Source of the DNA: Planctomycetaceae bacterium
Lineage (GTDB): Bacteria; Planctomycetota; Planctomycetia; Planctomycetales; Planctomycetaceae
Length of the DNA stretch: 44,802 nt
Reading direction: 5' to 3'
Assembly (NCBI GenBank): GCA_020850695.1
Contig: JADZEF010000314.1
Span: forward strand, 1 to 44,802
Below, one piece after another: positions 1-8,076 of the stretch. The stretch's first letter is position 1. The number at the start of each line of letters is the position of its first letter. Below the pieces are notes generated by a model. The model had not been told where the DNA came from, made no database searches, and saw only the letters and a list, made by a program, of their open reading frames with translations. The position numbers and the translations under genes were made by a program.

Positions 1-380
1 AAGACCCCGGCGAGCGGGACCGCCGCGTGATCCTGCCGGTGAAGAACAACCTGACGCAGACCCCGTCCGGCTACGCCTACCGCATCAAGGACGCGGTGGT
101 CACCTGGGAGATCGACCCGGTCGCCGTCACGGCCGACCAGTTCCACGCCTGGTGCGAAGCCAACACCCGCACCGAAGAAATCCTCGAAGGTCTGCGTCTC
201 CTCCTGCAACCCGGCCCCGTCCTCTACGCCGAAATCGAAAGCTGGGCGACCGAAAAGGGCTACCCGACGGCAACCCTCATCGAAGCGAAGCGCCGCCTGG
301 GCGCGACGACAACGAGAAACCCGGAAGGTCGAATGCTGTGGGAACTCCCCGCCGACGCAAGCGAAGGACAGAACGGCTGA
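1..380 (+). CDS. C-terminal part of a RepA-like AAA family ATPase (5' end outside window)
   Basis: The frame is open from the left edge (codons begin at base 3), so this is the C-terminal ~125 residues of a longer protein; the GTG at 27 is internal. The residues LPVKNNLT followed by SGYAYRI are, from memory, typical of the end of RepA-like AAA ATPases found next to primase-type genes on integrated elements. The last ~70 residues look like a small winged-helix domain (ILEGLRLLL, then YAEIESWATEKGY, then IEAKRRLG). Such ATPases are thought to act in replication of plasmids or integrated elements. The next gene at 456 follows on the same strand, fitting one mobile or prophage-like block. The family call rests on a short stretch and the ATPase core is not visible. 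Confidence 0.6.
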   Translation, partial: DPGERDRRVILPVKNNLTQTPSGYAYRIKDAVVTWEIDPVAVTADQFHAWCEANTRTEEILEGLRLLLQPGPVLYAEIESWATEKGYPTATLIEAKRRLGATTTRNPEGRMLWELPADASEGQNG

Positions 381-455
381 GCCACGCACATCGGCCCACG
401 CGAGCCATTGTCTTCATCCCCCCATCTCCCCCTCGCCCCATCCCCCCATCCTTGG

Positions 456-902
456 ATGATCGACCTCCAAAGCCTCGCCGACCTCCTGATCCGTGGCGCC
501 TCCCTCCAGATAGCGCTCGCGCAACTCGGCCGCACGCCGATCGACATCCTCGACGACGTCTCGCGTCCGGAGATCCAGGGCTTGCTGGTGTCGGTGCGTC
601 GGGTGCTGACGAACAACCTGACGGCCTCGCTCTACCGCCGCGCGATGGAAGGAAGCATCCCCGCCCTCACCTTCTGGCTGGCCCACTTCCCCGACTCCCC
701 GTTCCACCACCAGGGGGAAGGGTCGAAGGACCGCTACGCCACGATGAGCGATGCCGAGTTGATGGCTGAGGCCAAAGCCCTCGGCATGACCCTCGAAGAC
801 CTGACCGCCCCACTCCCCGGCGACAACCTCACGATCGCGAGCCCACCCGACCCCTTCGACTTTCCGGAAGAGTTTCCGGAACCCGGGGTGGAGCAGAAAT
901 AG
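456..902 (+). CDS. Hypothetical protein, terminase-small-subunit-like
   Basis: 148 residues, mostly helical with an acidic, proline-rich tail. The frame is also open from 408, but residues coded by 408-455 are proline/serine filler, so ATG 456 (MIDLQSLADL) is preferred. The stretch SLYRRAMEGSIPALTFWL resembles the helical region of some phage small terminase subunits and of unnamed proteins that follow RepA-like ATPases. That comparison is from memory and weak. The C-terminus (DFPEEFPEPGVEQK) matters because a close DNA copy of its coding sequence lies about 2.5 kb downstream at 3398-3428. It lies 76 bp after the ATPase on the same strand and may be co-transcribed with it. Function unknown. 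Confidence 0.55.
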   Translation: MIDLQSLADLLIRGASLQIALAQLGRTPIDILDDVSRPEIQGLLVSVRRVLTNNLTASLYRRAMEGSIPALTFWLAHFPDSPFHHQGEGSKDRYATMSDAELMAEAKALGMTLEDLTAPLPGDNLTIASPPDPFDFPEEFPEPGVEQK

Positions 903-1045
903 AGGCCGAAGCGCGAGCAAACACGAGGAGCGGATGACACTTATAATAGCCTTGGATCGCCAGTGCGTTTTTGCGAGCGTTCTCAACTGTCGGAATCGGA
1001 TTGCCAACCTAAGACAATCAGTTGCCACCCCTCCGATATCCCGAC

Positions 1046-1450
1046 TCAGGTTGATCTACGACTTCCCTTGCGCCTTGTTTGACCTTGCGCGTCGAGAATG
1101 ATCGCGTTGGACTTCATGGCCTTCAGTTGCTTTTCTGTTGGTTCACGCCCGTCGTGGTGGTTACCGTCAAATTTCGTGGGCTTGCTTGACTGATGGCGCA
1201 AAATCCGAGCTCTTGCGTGGACGGCGTTGAAGTCTCGCAACATCCGAACACATGACTCAACTGCCTGGATCGCGGCGAACAGATCTTGCTCGGTCGAATT
1301 CTCGCTCAACCGCTCAATACGCGCCGTGCAATCCGCCCATCGTTCCGGCAATACCTTTAGAATTCCGGGAATAACGACAGATGGATCGGCGTATGTTCGA
1401 CTCCTACGCTTGTTCTTTTTGCTTTTCTTGGCAATCTTCTTTTTACTCAT
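1046..1450 (-). CDS. Small basic hypothetical protein downstream of the Shedu gene
   Basis: 134 residues with a strongly basic N-terminus (MSKKKIAKKSKKNKRRSR), a helical middle (IERLSENSTEQDLFAAIQAVESC) and a second basic tail (GQTRRKGSRRST). ATG 1450 is preceded by AAGGAA at good distance. No family recognised; the charge suggests nucleic-acid binding, which is inference. It is on the same strand as the Shedu gene and starts 173 bp after it, so both may belong to one acquired block. Base composition here is visibly less GC-rich than in neighbouring housekeeping genes. Confidence 0.55.
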   Translation of the reverse strand: MSKKKIAKKSKKNKRRSRTYADPSVVIPGILKVLPERWADCTARIERLSENSTEQDLFAAIQAVESCVRMLRDFNAVHARARILRHQSSKPTKFDGNHHDGREPTEKQLKAMKSNAIILDAQGQTRRKGSRRST

Positions 1451-1623
1451 CTCACTATTTCCTTAGCGACATGAAAACGTCTTCAACACGCGGCAGTCTA
1501 AACAACGCGTCTTCATGCGACGGGTGGCACGCCCTGAGTCTTCGAAGGCCGTGATCGGAACGCTCGCTGGGCTCCAAGCATGTCGCTCGAAAACTCAGCG
1601 CCTGCCACCAGACCCGGCTTGCA

Positions 1624-3024
1624 TCACTGCGGATTCTCTCGTGTTAGTACGAACCCTTCTGGGATATAGTATGTTCTAGCGTTGCCGCCGACCCCGACGA
1701 GAGGGCCTAATAAGTTCTCAAGCACGGCCCTCGCATTGTCATAGACATCATCATACGTGTAGATACGCCTCGTCGGCACCTCCTTCTGTAATGCGACGAG
1801 CTTTCGACGATTTTCTTCCGTCAGTGTGCTGGAGCGACCAATAACGACGAGGCTGTTGGGGTTCGCTGTTATGCCCACCAAGCCTAGTTCGCTCTGCACC
1901 GTCTTCAGATTATCTTCGATGTACCGCTTCCAGTCTGTGATCTGCGAACACGCGTGGTTGAGATCGGCGGATTGGTCTCCACTCTTGATGAAGAGGGGAA
2001 GCGTTGAGCGTTCGATCTCTACGAGCAGGTACTCGCCGGTTGCCTCGCGGAACACAAAATCACTTGCTCTCGCCCCAAATGAAAGCTTTGACCACATTGC
2101 AACCTTGGTGGGACAGAGCAAATGCGGCTTGCTCTTGAGGAACTGGTGAAGTTCCTCTTCACGTTCAGGGTTTGAATCGAGGATGACTTTGAACTCATCC
2201 ATCTCGGCGGCGAATTTCCTCCTGGCTGCCGCTGATGGATCGAGCTCGGACAACTGCGATTCTTGATGTTGAAGGGCAGCAACGGAAGCGAGCAGATCCC
2301 TTTCCGCCCAGATCTCGGCGTAGTCCGGGTCCCATTGCTTCAGATCCGTGGTGGGGTAGATCTCAATGCAGTCCCACCCGACTGGAATCTTCATCCTAGA
2401 GTGCGAAATAAATGGCTGATCGCGGATGGTTTTTCCTCCGATGAGTTCGCCCTGAAGGAAGAACGAGACCTCACTTCGAATGGATGCGAGACGGAACGGC
2501 TTCCTCGGAGATGAAAGTGCAGCCTCGGGCGTTGTTGGTTCGACGTCGATAAGTAGCCTTGTACGAACGATTGTCTTGTGTTCGCCTGTAACGGGATTGT
2601 CTGACGACAACGTCAGTTCCACCCCATCGGCGTCGGTGCGCTCGCGAGATTGGCCTGGTGAAAGGAGTCGCACGACATTTTGGGACAGGAACTTCACACT
2701 ACTGGCAAGATTCTCGTCATTCCAAGTGCCGCCTACTGCAAATTCGTTGACCCGCGACTCGTATCGAATCACAACGCCATCAGCTGAGCAAAAAGCGATG
2801 GCACGGCCCGGCGAAACCAGATAGGTGGGCGCGAATTCCTTCAAATGTGAATACCGCGTCTGGACAAGAGTCTCTGACGCGATGAGGTAGGCTTTTACTG
2901 TCTGACCAACCGCACGGACGAGTGCTGCTTTTCCATCGTCTAGAGCCTCGAAGGCTTCACCTGTTTCGAGGATCTCTGCTGGTTTCTCGCCGTCTAGGTT
3001 CAAGAATGCTCGTTTTATAGCCAT
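1624..3024 (-). CDS. Shedu-type anti-phage defence protein (DUF4263, SduA-like)
   Basis: 466 residues. The C-terminal half carries the DUF4263 pattern: a helix with EEELHQFLKSKPHLL, then ASDFVF (Asp322), the strand YLLVEIERS (Glu336, Glu338), LFIKSGDQSADLNHA, and QITDWKRYI (Gln361). This order fits a PD-(D/E)xK nuclease fold; Shedu is an established single-gene anti-phage system built on it. The usual ExK lysine is Glu here (E-I-E), so catalysis cannot be assumed. The first ~200 residues, which in this family usually form the sensing part, match nothing I recognise. The frame opens with GTG 3030, but GAGGTGA at 3031-3037 is too close to it and sits 6 nt before ATG 3024, so ATG 3024 is chosen. 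The gene is AT-richer than its neighbours and lies in an accessory block, consistent with acquisition. Confidence 0.8.
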   Translation of the reverse strand: MAIKRAFLNLDGEKPAEILETGEAFEALDDGKAALVRAVGQTVKAYLIASETLVQTRYSHLKEFAPTYLVSPGRAIAFCSADGVVIRYESRVNEFAVGGTWNDENLASSVKFLSQNVVRLLSPGQSRERTDADGVELTLSSDNPVTGEHKTIVRTRLLIDVEPTTPEAALSSPRKPFRLASIRSEVSFFLQGELIGGKTIRDQPFISHSRMKIPVGWDCIEIYPTTDLKQWDPDYAEIWAERDLLASVAALQHQESQLSELDPSAAARRKFAAEMDEFKVILDSNPEREEELHQFLKSKPHLLCPTKVAMWSKLSFGARASDFVFREATGEYLLVEIERSTLPLFIKSGDQSADLNHACSQITDWKRYIEDNLKTVQSELGLVGITANPNSLVVIGRSSTLTEENRRKLVALQKEVPTRRIYTYDDVYDNARAVLENLLGPLVGVGGNARTYYIPEGFVLTRENPQ

Positions 3025-3129
3025 AACCACTCACCTCAGCGGCAATTCGTAGTCCCGCAGCCACCTTTGCTCGGGCGTCGTTCCATACTACAGCCTCGAG
3101 ACTGGAACAGACCAACGAAAGGATTCGCC

Positions 3130-3372
3130 ATGACGACTGGCTATTCGGCCCGCGTCGAGCTGACGCTGACGATCGGCGACGGCACTCACTCCCTGGGCGC
3201 TGTCGACCCCGACTCCATTCGCTTCCGCCATCCCCCGCACCTCCCGCCGTGCGAAGGAACGCTGACCGTCACGATCGACGGCCACCCGCACTCCACCCGC
3301 GTCTCCCTTCCCCGCGGATCATCCCCCACCGACAACGAAGCCCCCCTCCTCTGCCTCCCCGACGCCGCCTGA
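3130..3372 (+). CDS. Small hypothetical protein
   Basis: 80 residues with alternating short strands (YSARVELTLTIGDG, EGTLTVTIDGHPHSTRVSLP), suggesting a small beta-rich fold. ATG 3130 follows a good AAGG ribosome site (ACGAAAGG at 3115-3122); the upstream in-frame extension from 3067 has no support. It is divergent from the Shedu gene with about 100 bp between starts, so both promoters must lie in 3025-3129. No function can be assigned. Confidence 0.55.
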   Translation: MTTGYSARVELTLTIGDGTHSLGAVDPDSIRFRHPPHLPPCEGTLTVTIDGHPHSTRVSLPRGSSPTDNEAPLLCLPDAA

Positions 3373-3439
3373 CCCGCCTGACCCGCCAACCCGCCCCGAC
3401 TTTCCGGAAGACTTTCCGGACCCCGGAGTCGCCGATTAG
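3371..3439 (+). pseudogene. Remnant of a second copy of the 456-902 gene's 3' end
   Basis: In frame 2 this stretch reads DPPDPPTRPDFPEDFPDPGV and ends in TAG at 3437. That closely matches the end of the protein at 456-902 (PPDPFDFPEEFPEPGVEQK). At DNA level 3398-3428 matches 858-888 at 28 of 31 bases. No start codon or body of the gene precedes it in this frame. It looks like the surviving tail of a duplicated gene, or one half of a direct repeat around the block at 903-3397. Confidence 0.5.
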
Positions 3440-3457
3440 GGGGTCCCTTCCGAACAG

Positions 3458-3709
3458 TTAGGGATTCCAGAGGTGCGGACGCAGCCGCCGGTCGACCCAG
3501 TGGACCGGCGCGAAGAGGACGCTGAAGCGATCGATCGTGCGGGGAAGGAGCACTTCACCAGCCCATGGCGGGCGGTGCATCGGGAAGACCTTCCCGGAGC
3601 TCAACCGATAGGGGATCACGGTCGCGTAGTACGCTCCGACATAGGCACAGACCAGCAGGACGGCGACGACGCAGATCATGACTGACGGATAAAGCTTGCG
3701 TTCTGACAT
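3458..3709 (-). CDS. Small single-pass membrane protein
   Basis: 83 residues from ATG 3709 (MSERKLYPSV), with one clear hydrophobic segment at about residues 9-27 (VMICVVAVLLVCAYVGAYY) and a positively charged end (DRRLRPHLWNP). The frame is open further upstream to 3937, but that part is translated non-coding DNA. No family recognised. A weak GGGGAA precedes the start. Confidence 0.5.
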   Translation of the reverse strand: MSERKLYPSVMICVVAVLLVCAYVGAYYATVIPYRLSSGKVFPMHRPPWAGEVLLPRTIDRFSVLFAPVHWVDRRLRPHLWNP

Positions 3710-3893
3710 CGAAAATTCCCCGGCAATTCGACTCTCGGCCTCAGCGTAACCTTCGACCTGCCAACGGCGTGCGGGCACCCGCGCGAGGCGTGCATCCTGC
3801 CATTTCATTCTCGCGGCGAGTCCCGCACAATTGTATCCCGGCGCGGTGGCACCGAACCCGATTCGGCGAGGCGTCGTCTCTCCTTCCGGACGG

Positions 3894-3921
3894 TTGACGC
3901 CCCCCGATTTGTGCGTATGAT
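3894..3921 (+). promoter_or_regulatory. Sigma70-type promoter of tRNA-Gly
   Basis: TTGACG at 3894-3899 and TATGAT at 3916-3921 are separated by 16 bp, close to the consensus -35 and -10 boxes. Transcription would start near 3928, giving a leader of about 45 nt before the mature tRNA 5' end at 3974. It is the best promoter match I found in the window. Confidence 0.6.
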
Positions 3922-3973
3922 CTTCCCCGTCCAACAATTTGTTCGACTGGCTGACGTTGTCGACCGGTCCCGT

Positions 3974-4045
3974 GCGGGTGTAGCTCAGTGGTAGAGCACC
4001 ACGTTGCCAACGTGGATGTCGTGGGTTCGAACCCCATCACCCGCT
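3974..4045 (+). tRNA. tRNA-Gly (anticodon GCC)
   Basis: A full cloverleaf can be drawn. The acceptor arms GCGGGTG (3974-3980) and CACCCGC (4038-4044) pair perfectly. The D arm has TAGCTCAGTGGTAGAGC. The anticodon arm is CCACG, loop TTGCCAA, CGTGG, with GCC at 4006-4008. The T arm contains GTGGGTTCGAACCCCAT. The 3' CCA is not encoded. A T-rich stretch (CTCTTTTCTATTTCTCC) just after the tRNA may act in termination. Confidence 0.97.
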
Positions 4046-4197
4046 CTTTTCTATTTCTCCGCCGCCGGTTTGCGTTCGTCCCTGCCCCGCTTCGTGTGCG
4101 GCAGGACGGCCGACCGCCCAACCGGTAGCGGTCCGATCGGGGTTGAGGGCGTTCGGATCACCTGAGGTGACGCACCCTCCGCCCGAAGGAGACGGTT

Positions 4198-5661
4198 GTG
4201 ACCTCTGCCACTGACGACGCTCAAACCGAAACCCCCGAAGCCGAAAAGCCCCGCGAGCTGAACCTCGGGGTGAAGGTGACCGACTCGGGCCCCTGCCGCA
4301 AGCACATCGCCATTACGGTACCGCGGGCCGATATCGACTGGTTCTACGAGCAGGAACTCGACGGCCTCATTGATAGTGCGGTCGTCCCCGGGTTCCGTGC
4401 GGGGCACGTCCCGCAGAAGCTCGTCGAGCGGCGGTTCAAGAAGGAACTCGGCGACCAGGTTCGCCAGAAGATCCTGGTGCAGAGCCTCGATCAGGTCGCC
4501 CGCGACCAGAAGATCGACCCGATCAACGAGCCCGAGATCGACGTCGAGAACCTCGTCATCCCCGAAGAAGGGGATTTCGAGTACGAGTTCTCGGTCGAAG
4601 TCCGCCCGCAGTTCGACCTGCCGAACTACAAGGGGCTGTCGATCAAGCGTCCCGTCCGCGACATTTCGGACGCCGACGTCGCCCGGGCCCAGGACCGCTT
4701 CCTGCTGCAGTACGGCACCCTGACCGAGCGGGAAGGGGCCGCCCAGGCCGGCGACTGGATCCAGATTTCCGGCGAATTCAAGCGCGAAGGCCGCCCGATC
4801 GGCTCGTTCCCGCGGACCGGCGTTCGCATCCTGCCGAAGCTCCGCTTCCAGGACGCCGAACTCGACGGCTTCGACAAGCTGATGGTCGGCGTCACGAAGG
4901 GGGAAACCCGCGAGACGCAGGTCGTCGTTTCGAGCGAAGCGACGAACCTCGAACTTCGCGGCGAGAAGGTCGATGTGACGTTCCACGTCCACGACGTGAT
5001 GGTCCGCAAGGTTCCCGAACTCGACACGCGGTTCCTGACGCGGTTGGGTTTTGAGTCGGAAGAGGAACTGAAGGACGCGGTGAAGAGCGCCCTGGAGCGG
5101 CAGCTGAAGCACGAGCAGCGTCAGTCGGCCCGCCGCCAGGTGGTCGAGCAGATCACTGAATCGGCGACGTGGGAGCTGCCGGAAGGGGCTGTGCGGCGGC
5201 AGGTCGAGAACGCGATGCGTCGAGACATTCTCGAAATGCAGCAGGCCGGCTACACGATGCAGGAAATTCGCTCGCGTGAAAACGCGTTGCGGCAGCAGGC
5301 CATCTCGTCGACCCGCCAGGCGCTGAAGGAGCACTTCGTGCTCGACAAGATCGCCACGGCCGAAGAGATTCAAGTCACCGATTCGGACCTCGAGCATGAG
5401 ATCCGCGTGATGGCCGAGCAGATGGGCGAGAACCCGCGCCGCGTGCGGGCCCGCATGCGTCGCTCGGGAATGATCGAGAACCTCGAGGCGGAAGTCCGCG
5501 AGCGGAAGGCGATCGACCTGATCTTCGACGCCGCGACCTACACCGACGTTCCGACGCCGGCCAAGCACGACGACGACACCGAAGCGGTCTCGGTCTCGGT
5601 GTGCGGCGACACGGCGGCCCCGGTCGCGGCGGAGTCGACGGAAGAAGGGGACGAGGAGTGA
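4198..5661 (+). CDS. tig: Trigger factor (ribosome-associated chaperone / peptidyl-prolyl isomerase)
   Basis: 487 residues, somewhat longer than the ~430 of the E. coli protein, with an acidic tail (ESTEEGDEE). The N-terminal ribosome-binding domain carries the signature GFRAGHVP at residues 65-72. A PPIase-like middle domain covers about residues 155-280 and the helical C-terminal substrate-binding arms follow. It binds at the ribosome exit tunnel and assists folding of nascent chains. The start is GTG 4198 with AAGGAGA just upstream. A 13-nt palindrome (TCACCTGAGGTGA, 4158-4170) lies upstream and could be an operator, though nothing else supports that. The usual clpP and clpX neighbours are absent; a terminator follows at 5694. 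Confidence 0.95.
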   Translation: MTSATDDAQTETPEAEKPRELNLGVKVTDSGPCRKHIAITVPRADIDWFYEQELDGLIDSAVVPGFRAGHVPQKLVERRFKKELGDQVRQKILVQSLDQVARDQKIDPINEPEIDVENLVIPEEGDFEYEFSVEVRPQFDLPNYKGLSIKRPVRDISDADVARAQDRFLLQYGTLTEREGAAQAGDWIQISGEFKREGRPIGSFPRTGVRILPKLRFQDAELDGFDKLMVGVTKGETRETQVVVSSEATNLELRGEKVDVTFHVHDVMVRKVPELDTRFLTRLGFESEEELKDAVKSALERQLKHEQRQSARRQVVEQITESATWELPEGAVRRQVENAMRRDILEMQQAGYTMQEIRSRENALRQQAISSTRQALKEHFVLDKIATAEEIQVTDSDLEHEIRVMAEQMGENPRRVRARMRRSGMIENLEAEVRERKAIDLIFDAATYTDVPTPAKHDDDTEAVSVSVCGDTAAPVAAESTEEGDEE

Positions 5662-5693
5662 TCCTCGGCCTTGCCGGTTGACGAAGAGAAAGC

Positions 5694-5728
5694 AACAGCC
5701 CGTCGGCTCAACCCGGCGGGCTGTTTTT
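5694..5728 (+). terminator. Rho-independent terminator of the trigger factor gene
   Basis: The 12-bp stem ACAGCCCGTCGG / CCGGCGGGCTGT (one T-G wobble) has loop CTCAAC and is followed directly by a run of T. It lies 33 bp after the stop codon. Confidence 0.9.
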
Positions 5729-5901
5729 CGTTGGGTGTGCTCAAAGAGAGTACCCTCTTGCTCCGCATGAGGTTAAGCCGCCCGCAGAATCGGTACATCA
5801 GAAACTCCAGCCCCGATCGCAGGTACGACTCGGCGAGTGTCTGCGCGGCGCAACCGACTGCAAAGTAGTGAGATGACCCGCGCCGTCCGGACCTGCTCGC
5901 A

Positions 5902-7077
5902 ATGCCCCTCCCCGAGCGATTGCTGCTGATCGGAGCCAGCACGCGGGCGGCCGCCTGGTCGGCGCTGCGTGCGGGAGTGCGACCGATCTCCATCGATCTC
6001 TTCGCCGATGAGGACCTGCGAGCCGTCGCCGACGTCATCCCGTGCCCCAACTTTCCGCACGACATCCTGCAAGCAGCCCGCACCGTCCCCGCGGACATTC
6101 CCTGGCTCTACACCGGGGCCATCGAAAACCAACCGCGACTCATCGGCCGCCTCTCCTCCACGCGACTGCTTGCCGGCATCAGCGCCGAGTCGGTCCGCGG
6201 CGTCCGCAACCCGCAACGACTCTCCGAAGTCGTCGCCAGCGGCGATCTCAACCACATCCGCACGCCAGCGCTCTGGGGCGGCGAATCTCCCCCGCCAACC
6301 GATAGCCGCTGGATGGTGCGATCGCGACGAAGCGCCGCAGGACGCGGAATTGCCCTGTGGGATGGCTCGCCGCGCACTGAGCGTGTGCAGCGCGAGCCGC
6401 ATTTCTTCCAGCAGCGCGTCGCAGGCTGGCCAATCTCGGCATTGTGTCTCGCAACAAGTGACGGCGCATGCGTCCTCGGATGGTCGCAGCAATGGATCGG
6501 CGAAACGGCGTGGGGGGCGGCGGAATATCAATACTGCGGATCACTCGCCCCGATCGCGATGCGGGGCGAAGTCGCCCGGGAAGGTGAGACGCTCGCCACA
6601 GCACTGACAACGCAATTCGGTCTGCGAGGCCTCTTCGGCTGCGACTTTCTCGATGACGGCCGCACCGTGTGGCTGACCGAGGTCAACCCGCGCTACACTG
6701 CGTCCGTCGAGACATTCGAGTTGGCCAGCGGTCATTCGCTGCTGATGCCTCACCTCGCCGCCACCCTCGGCCTCGCGATAGAGCACCCGCTTCCCATGGC
6801 AACGGCAACGAAAAGTCTCTGTATCGGCAAAGCGATCCTCTACGCCCCGCACGATCTCCACGCACCAACGCTGCCCCTGACGACATTCGACCCGACGCAC
6901 AACGACCTTCCGCGAGCCGCCGACATCCCGATCCCCGGAAGCCTGATTCCCAACGGTGCCCCGGTCTGCACGGTCTTTGCGAAAGGCACGACTGCTACCG
7001 AGTGTGAAACCAAACTGCGATCTACCGTTGATCGCTGGATGACGTTTCTCCGCCAGTCCCCCGAGGCCCCGAGATAG
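5902..7077 (+). CDS. ATP-grasp family protein (COG2232-like)
   Basis: 391 residues. The N-terminus has a pre-ATP-grasp pattern (LLLIGASTRAAAWSALRAG, then ISIDLFADEDL). The C-terminal half has the ATP-grasp metal-binding pattern: GLFGCDFL, then WLTEVNPRYTAS. Such enzymes join a carboxylate to an amine or thiol with ATP. Relatives grouped as COG2232 occur in methanogens and, as I recall, within tetrahydromethanopterin-linked C1 gene sets of planctomycetes and methylotrophs; the substrate is not established and no other C1 gene is visible here. No strong ribosome site precedes ATG 5902. It converges on the small membrane protein that ends at 7083. Confidence 0.75.
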   Translation: MPLPERLLLIGASTRAAAWSALRAGVRPISIDLFADEDLRAVADVIPCPNFPHDILQAARTVPADIPWLYTGAIENQPRLIGRLSSTRLLAGISAESVRGVRNPQRLSEVVASGDLNHIRTPALWGGESPPPTDSRWMVRSRRSAAGRGIALWDGSPRTERVQREPHFFQQRVAGWPISALCLATSDGACVLGWSQQWIGETAWGAAEYQYCGSLAPIAMRGEVAREGETLATALTTQFGLRGLFGCDFLDDGRTVWLTEVNPRYTASVETFELASGHSLLMPHLAATLGLAIEHPLPMATATKSLCIGKAILYAPHDLHAPTLPLTTFDPTHNDLPRAADIPIPGSLIPNGAPVCTVFAKGTTATECETKLRSTVDRWMTFLRQSPEAPR

Positions 7078-7082
7078 CGTTC

Positions 7083-7424
7083 TCACAGGACGCGACTCTC
7101 GGGGTAGTACCGCTTTCTTACATGTCGTCGAACCGCCAGCAACACCAAAAGGTTGATCCCCTTCAGCCAGATCAACCACGACGTCTGGCGAGACGCCTCG
7201 ACGAAGTCTGTCATCCCGAACATCAGGAACGCCGCCGCGTAAAGCACCTCGAAACCGCTGTGGCGATGCACCAGAAATCGTCGCAGCACAATCCCCGCGC
7301 AGACCGTCCACGCCACTCCTTCGGCCAGATTGAACCCGCGATAAACAAAGGAATACGGAATCGCCGCATCCCGCGGCCAACTCCACCACGTGTGCGTAAA
7401 GAGCAGGTCAATCCAGTCCGGCAT
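7083..7424 (-). CDS. Small multi-pass membrane protein
   Basis: 113 residues from ATG 7424 (MPDWIDLLFTHTWWSW), preceded by GGAAGG at 7435-7440. Three hydrophobic stretches are visible: GVAWTVCAGIVL, VLYAAAFLMFGMTDFV, and SWLIWLKGINLLVLLAV, followed by a basic end. The frame continues upstream to 7754, but that part overlaps the divergent gene at 7636 and is rejected. No family recognised. Its stop lies 5 bp from the end of the convergent ATP-grasp gene. Confidence 0.6.
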   Translation of the reverse strand: MPDWIDLLFTHTWWSWPRDAAIPYSFVYRGFNLAEGVAWTVCAGIVLRRFLVHRHSGFEVLYAAAFLMFGMTDFVEASRQTSWLIWLKGINLLVLLAVRRHVRKRYYPESRVL

Positions 7425-7635
7425 CCGCGGTCGGCCTTCCACGAAGCTATACCCGCCCCAACCACATCGTCCGCACGAAGAGGCGCTGCTCTGCAGGAAA
7501 CGGAGCAGCGATGCCTCCGTCAACAAGCGATACCCAGGTCTTGCCTCTCCAATCGGCGGCAGGCAAAACTGGCCAATCCCGGCTTCCCGTGCGACACCCA
7601 ACCTCTGCAAACCGCGGCTTACGCGGAGACAACTC

Positions 7636-7893
7636 ATGGCCGTTCGCAGTAACGTCCAATGGAAAGACCTGCGGCAGCTCCTTCTCGACGTTGGTTTCGT
7701 GGAGACGAAGAAGCTTAAGGGCCTCACGATCTTTGAGCATTTCGAGAAAGGCACGGGCTATTCGTGCAGTCCGTATCGATTGAGAGAGCGTGTCTCGGTG
7801 CTGGACGTTCAAACTGCACGCCGCACGCTTCACGCCACGGACCTCGTGCCGAAGCAAACCTTCGATGAGCGGCTGAGTTATGAATCTCGCTGA
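7636..7893 (+). CDS. HicA-like small protein (possible orphan toxin)
   Basis: 85 residues from ATG 7636 with GGAGA just upstream. The order WKDLRQLLLDVGFVETKK, then GLTIFEHFE, then a basic patch (SPYRLRERVSVLDV) and ARRTLHATDLV recalls the HicA double-stranded-RNA-binding-like fold (helix, GF turn, strand with His, final helix). HicA proteins are mRNA interferases normally paired with HicB. No HicB candidate lies in 7894-8076 or upstream, so if this is HicA-like it is an orphan. The similarity is by eye only. Confidence 0.45.
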   Translation: MAVRSNVQWKDLRQLLLDVGFVETKKLKGLTIFEHFEKGTGYSCSPYRLRERVSVLDVQTARRTLHATDLVPKQTFDERLSYESR

Positions 7894-8076
7894 CGGTCGA
7901 CGACGGTCTGCACCACGCTCCGATGGCGACGTCCGCGAACCGAGCCCGTAACGAGACTTCGCCCCTGGTCTATTGTTAGTATGGAATCGCGGCAACTCTC
8001 CCGATTTTACCGTGTCACGTCCCATTGAGCGGCTGACCGAGCCTCCTACGATCCTCACACATCGATCCGCCCCCTC

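Noticed and set aside
1227-1466. Plus-strand open frame of 79 codons
   Set aside because: Antisense to the small basic protein; the poly-Leu/Phe end mirrors its Lys-rich start.
3974-4045. tRNA-Gly as an attachment site for the block at 1-3440
   Set aside because: Integration normally uses the tRNA 3' end, which faces away from the block, and no copy of the tRNA end was seen on the left.
3741-4121. Minus-strand open frame with [20 protein letters not shown]
   Set aside because: It is the reverse complement of tRNA-Gly, a well-known false protein.
4051-5568. 505-codon minus-strand open frame opposite trigger factor
   Set aside because: Shadow of a real gene caused by high-GC codon bias; arginine/aspartate-rich and without any domain.
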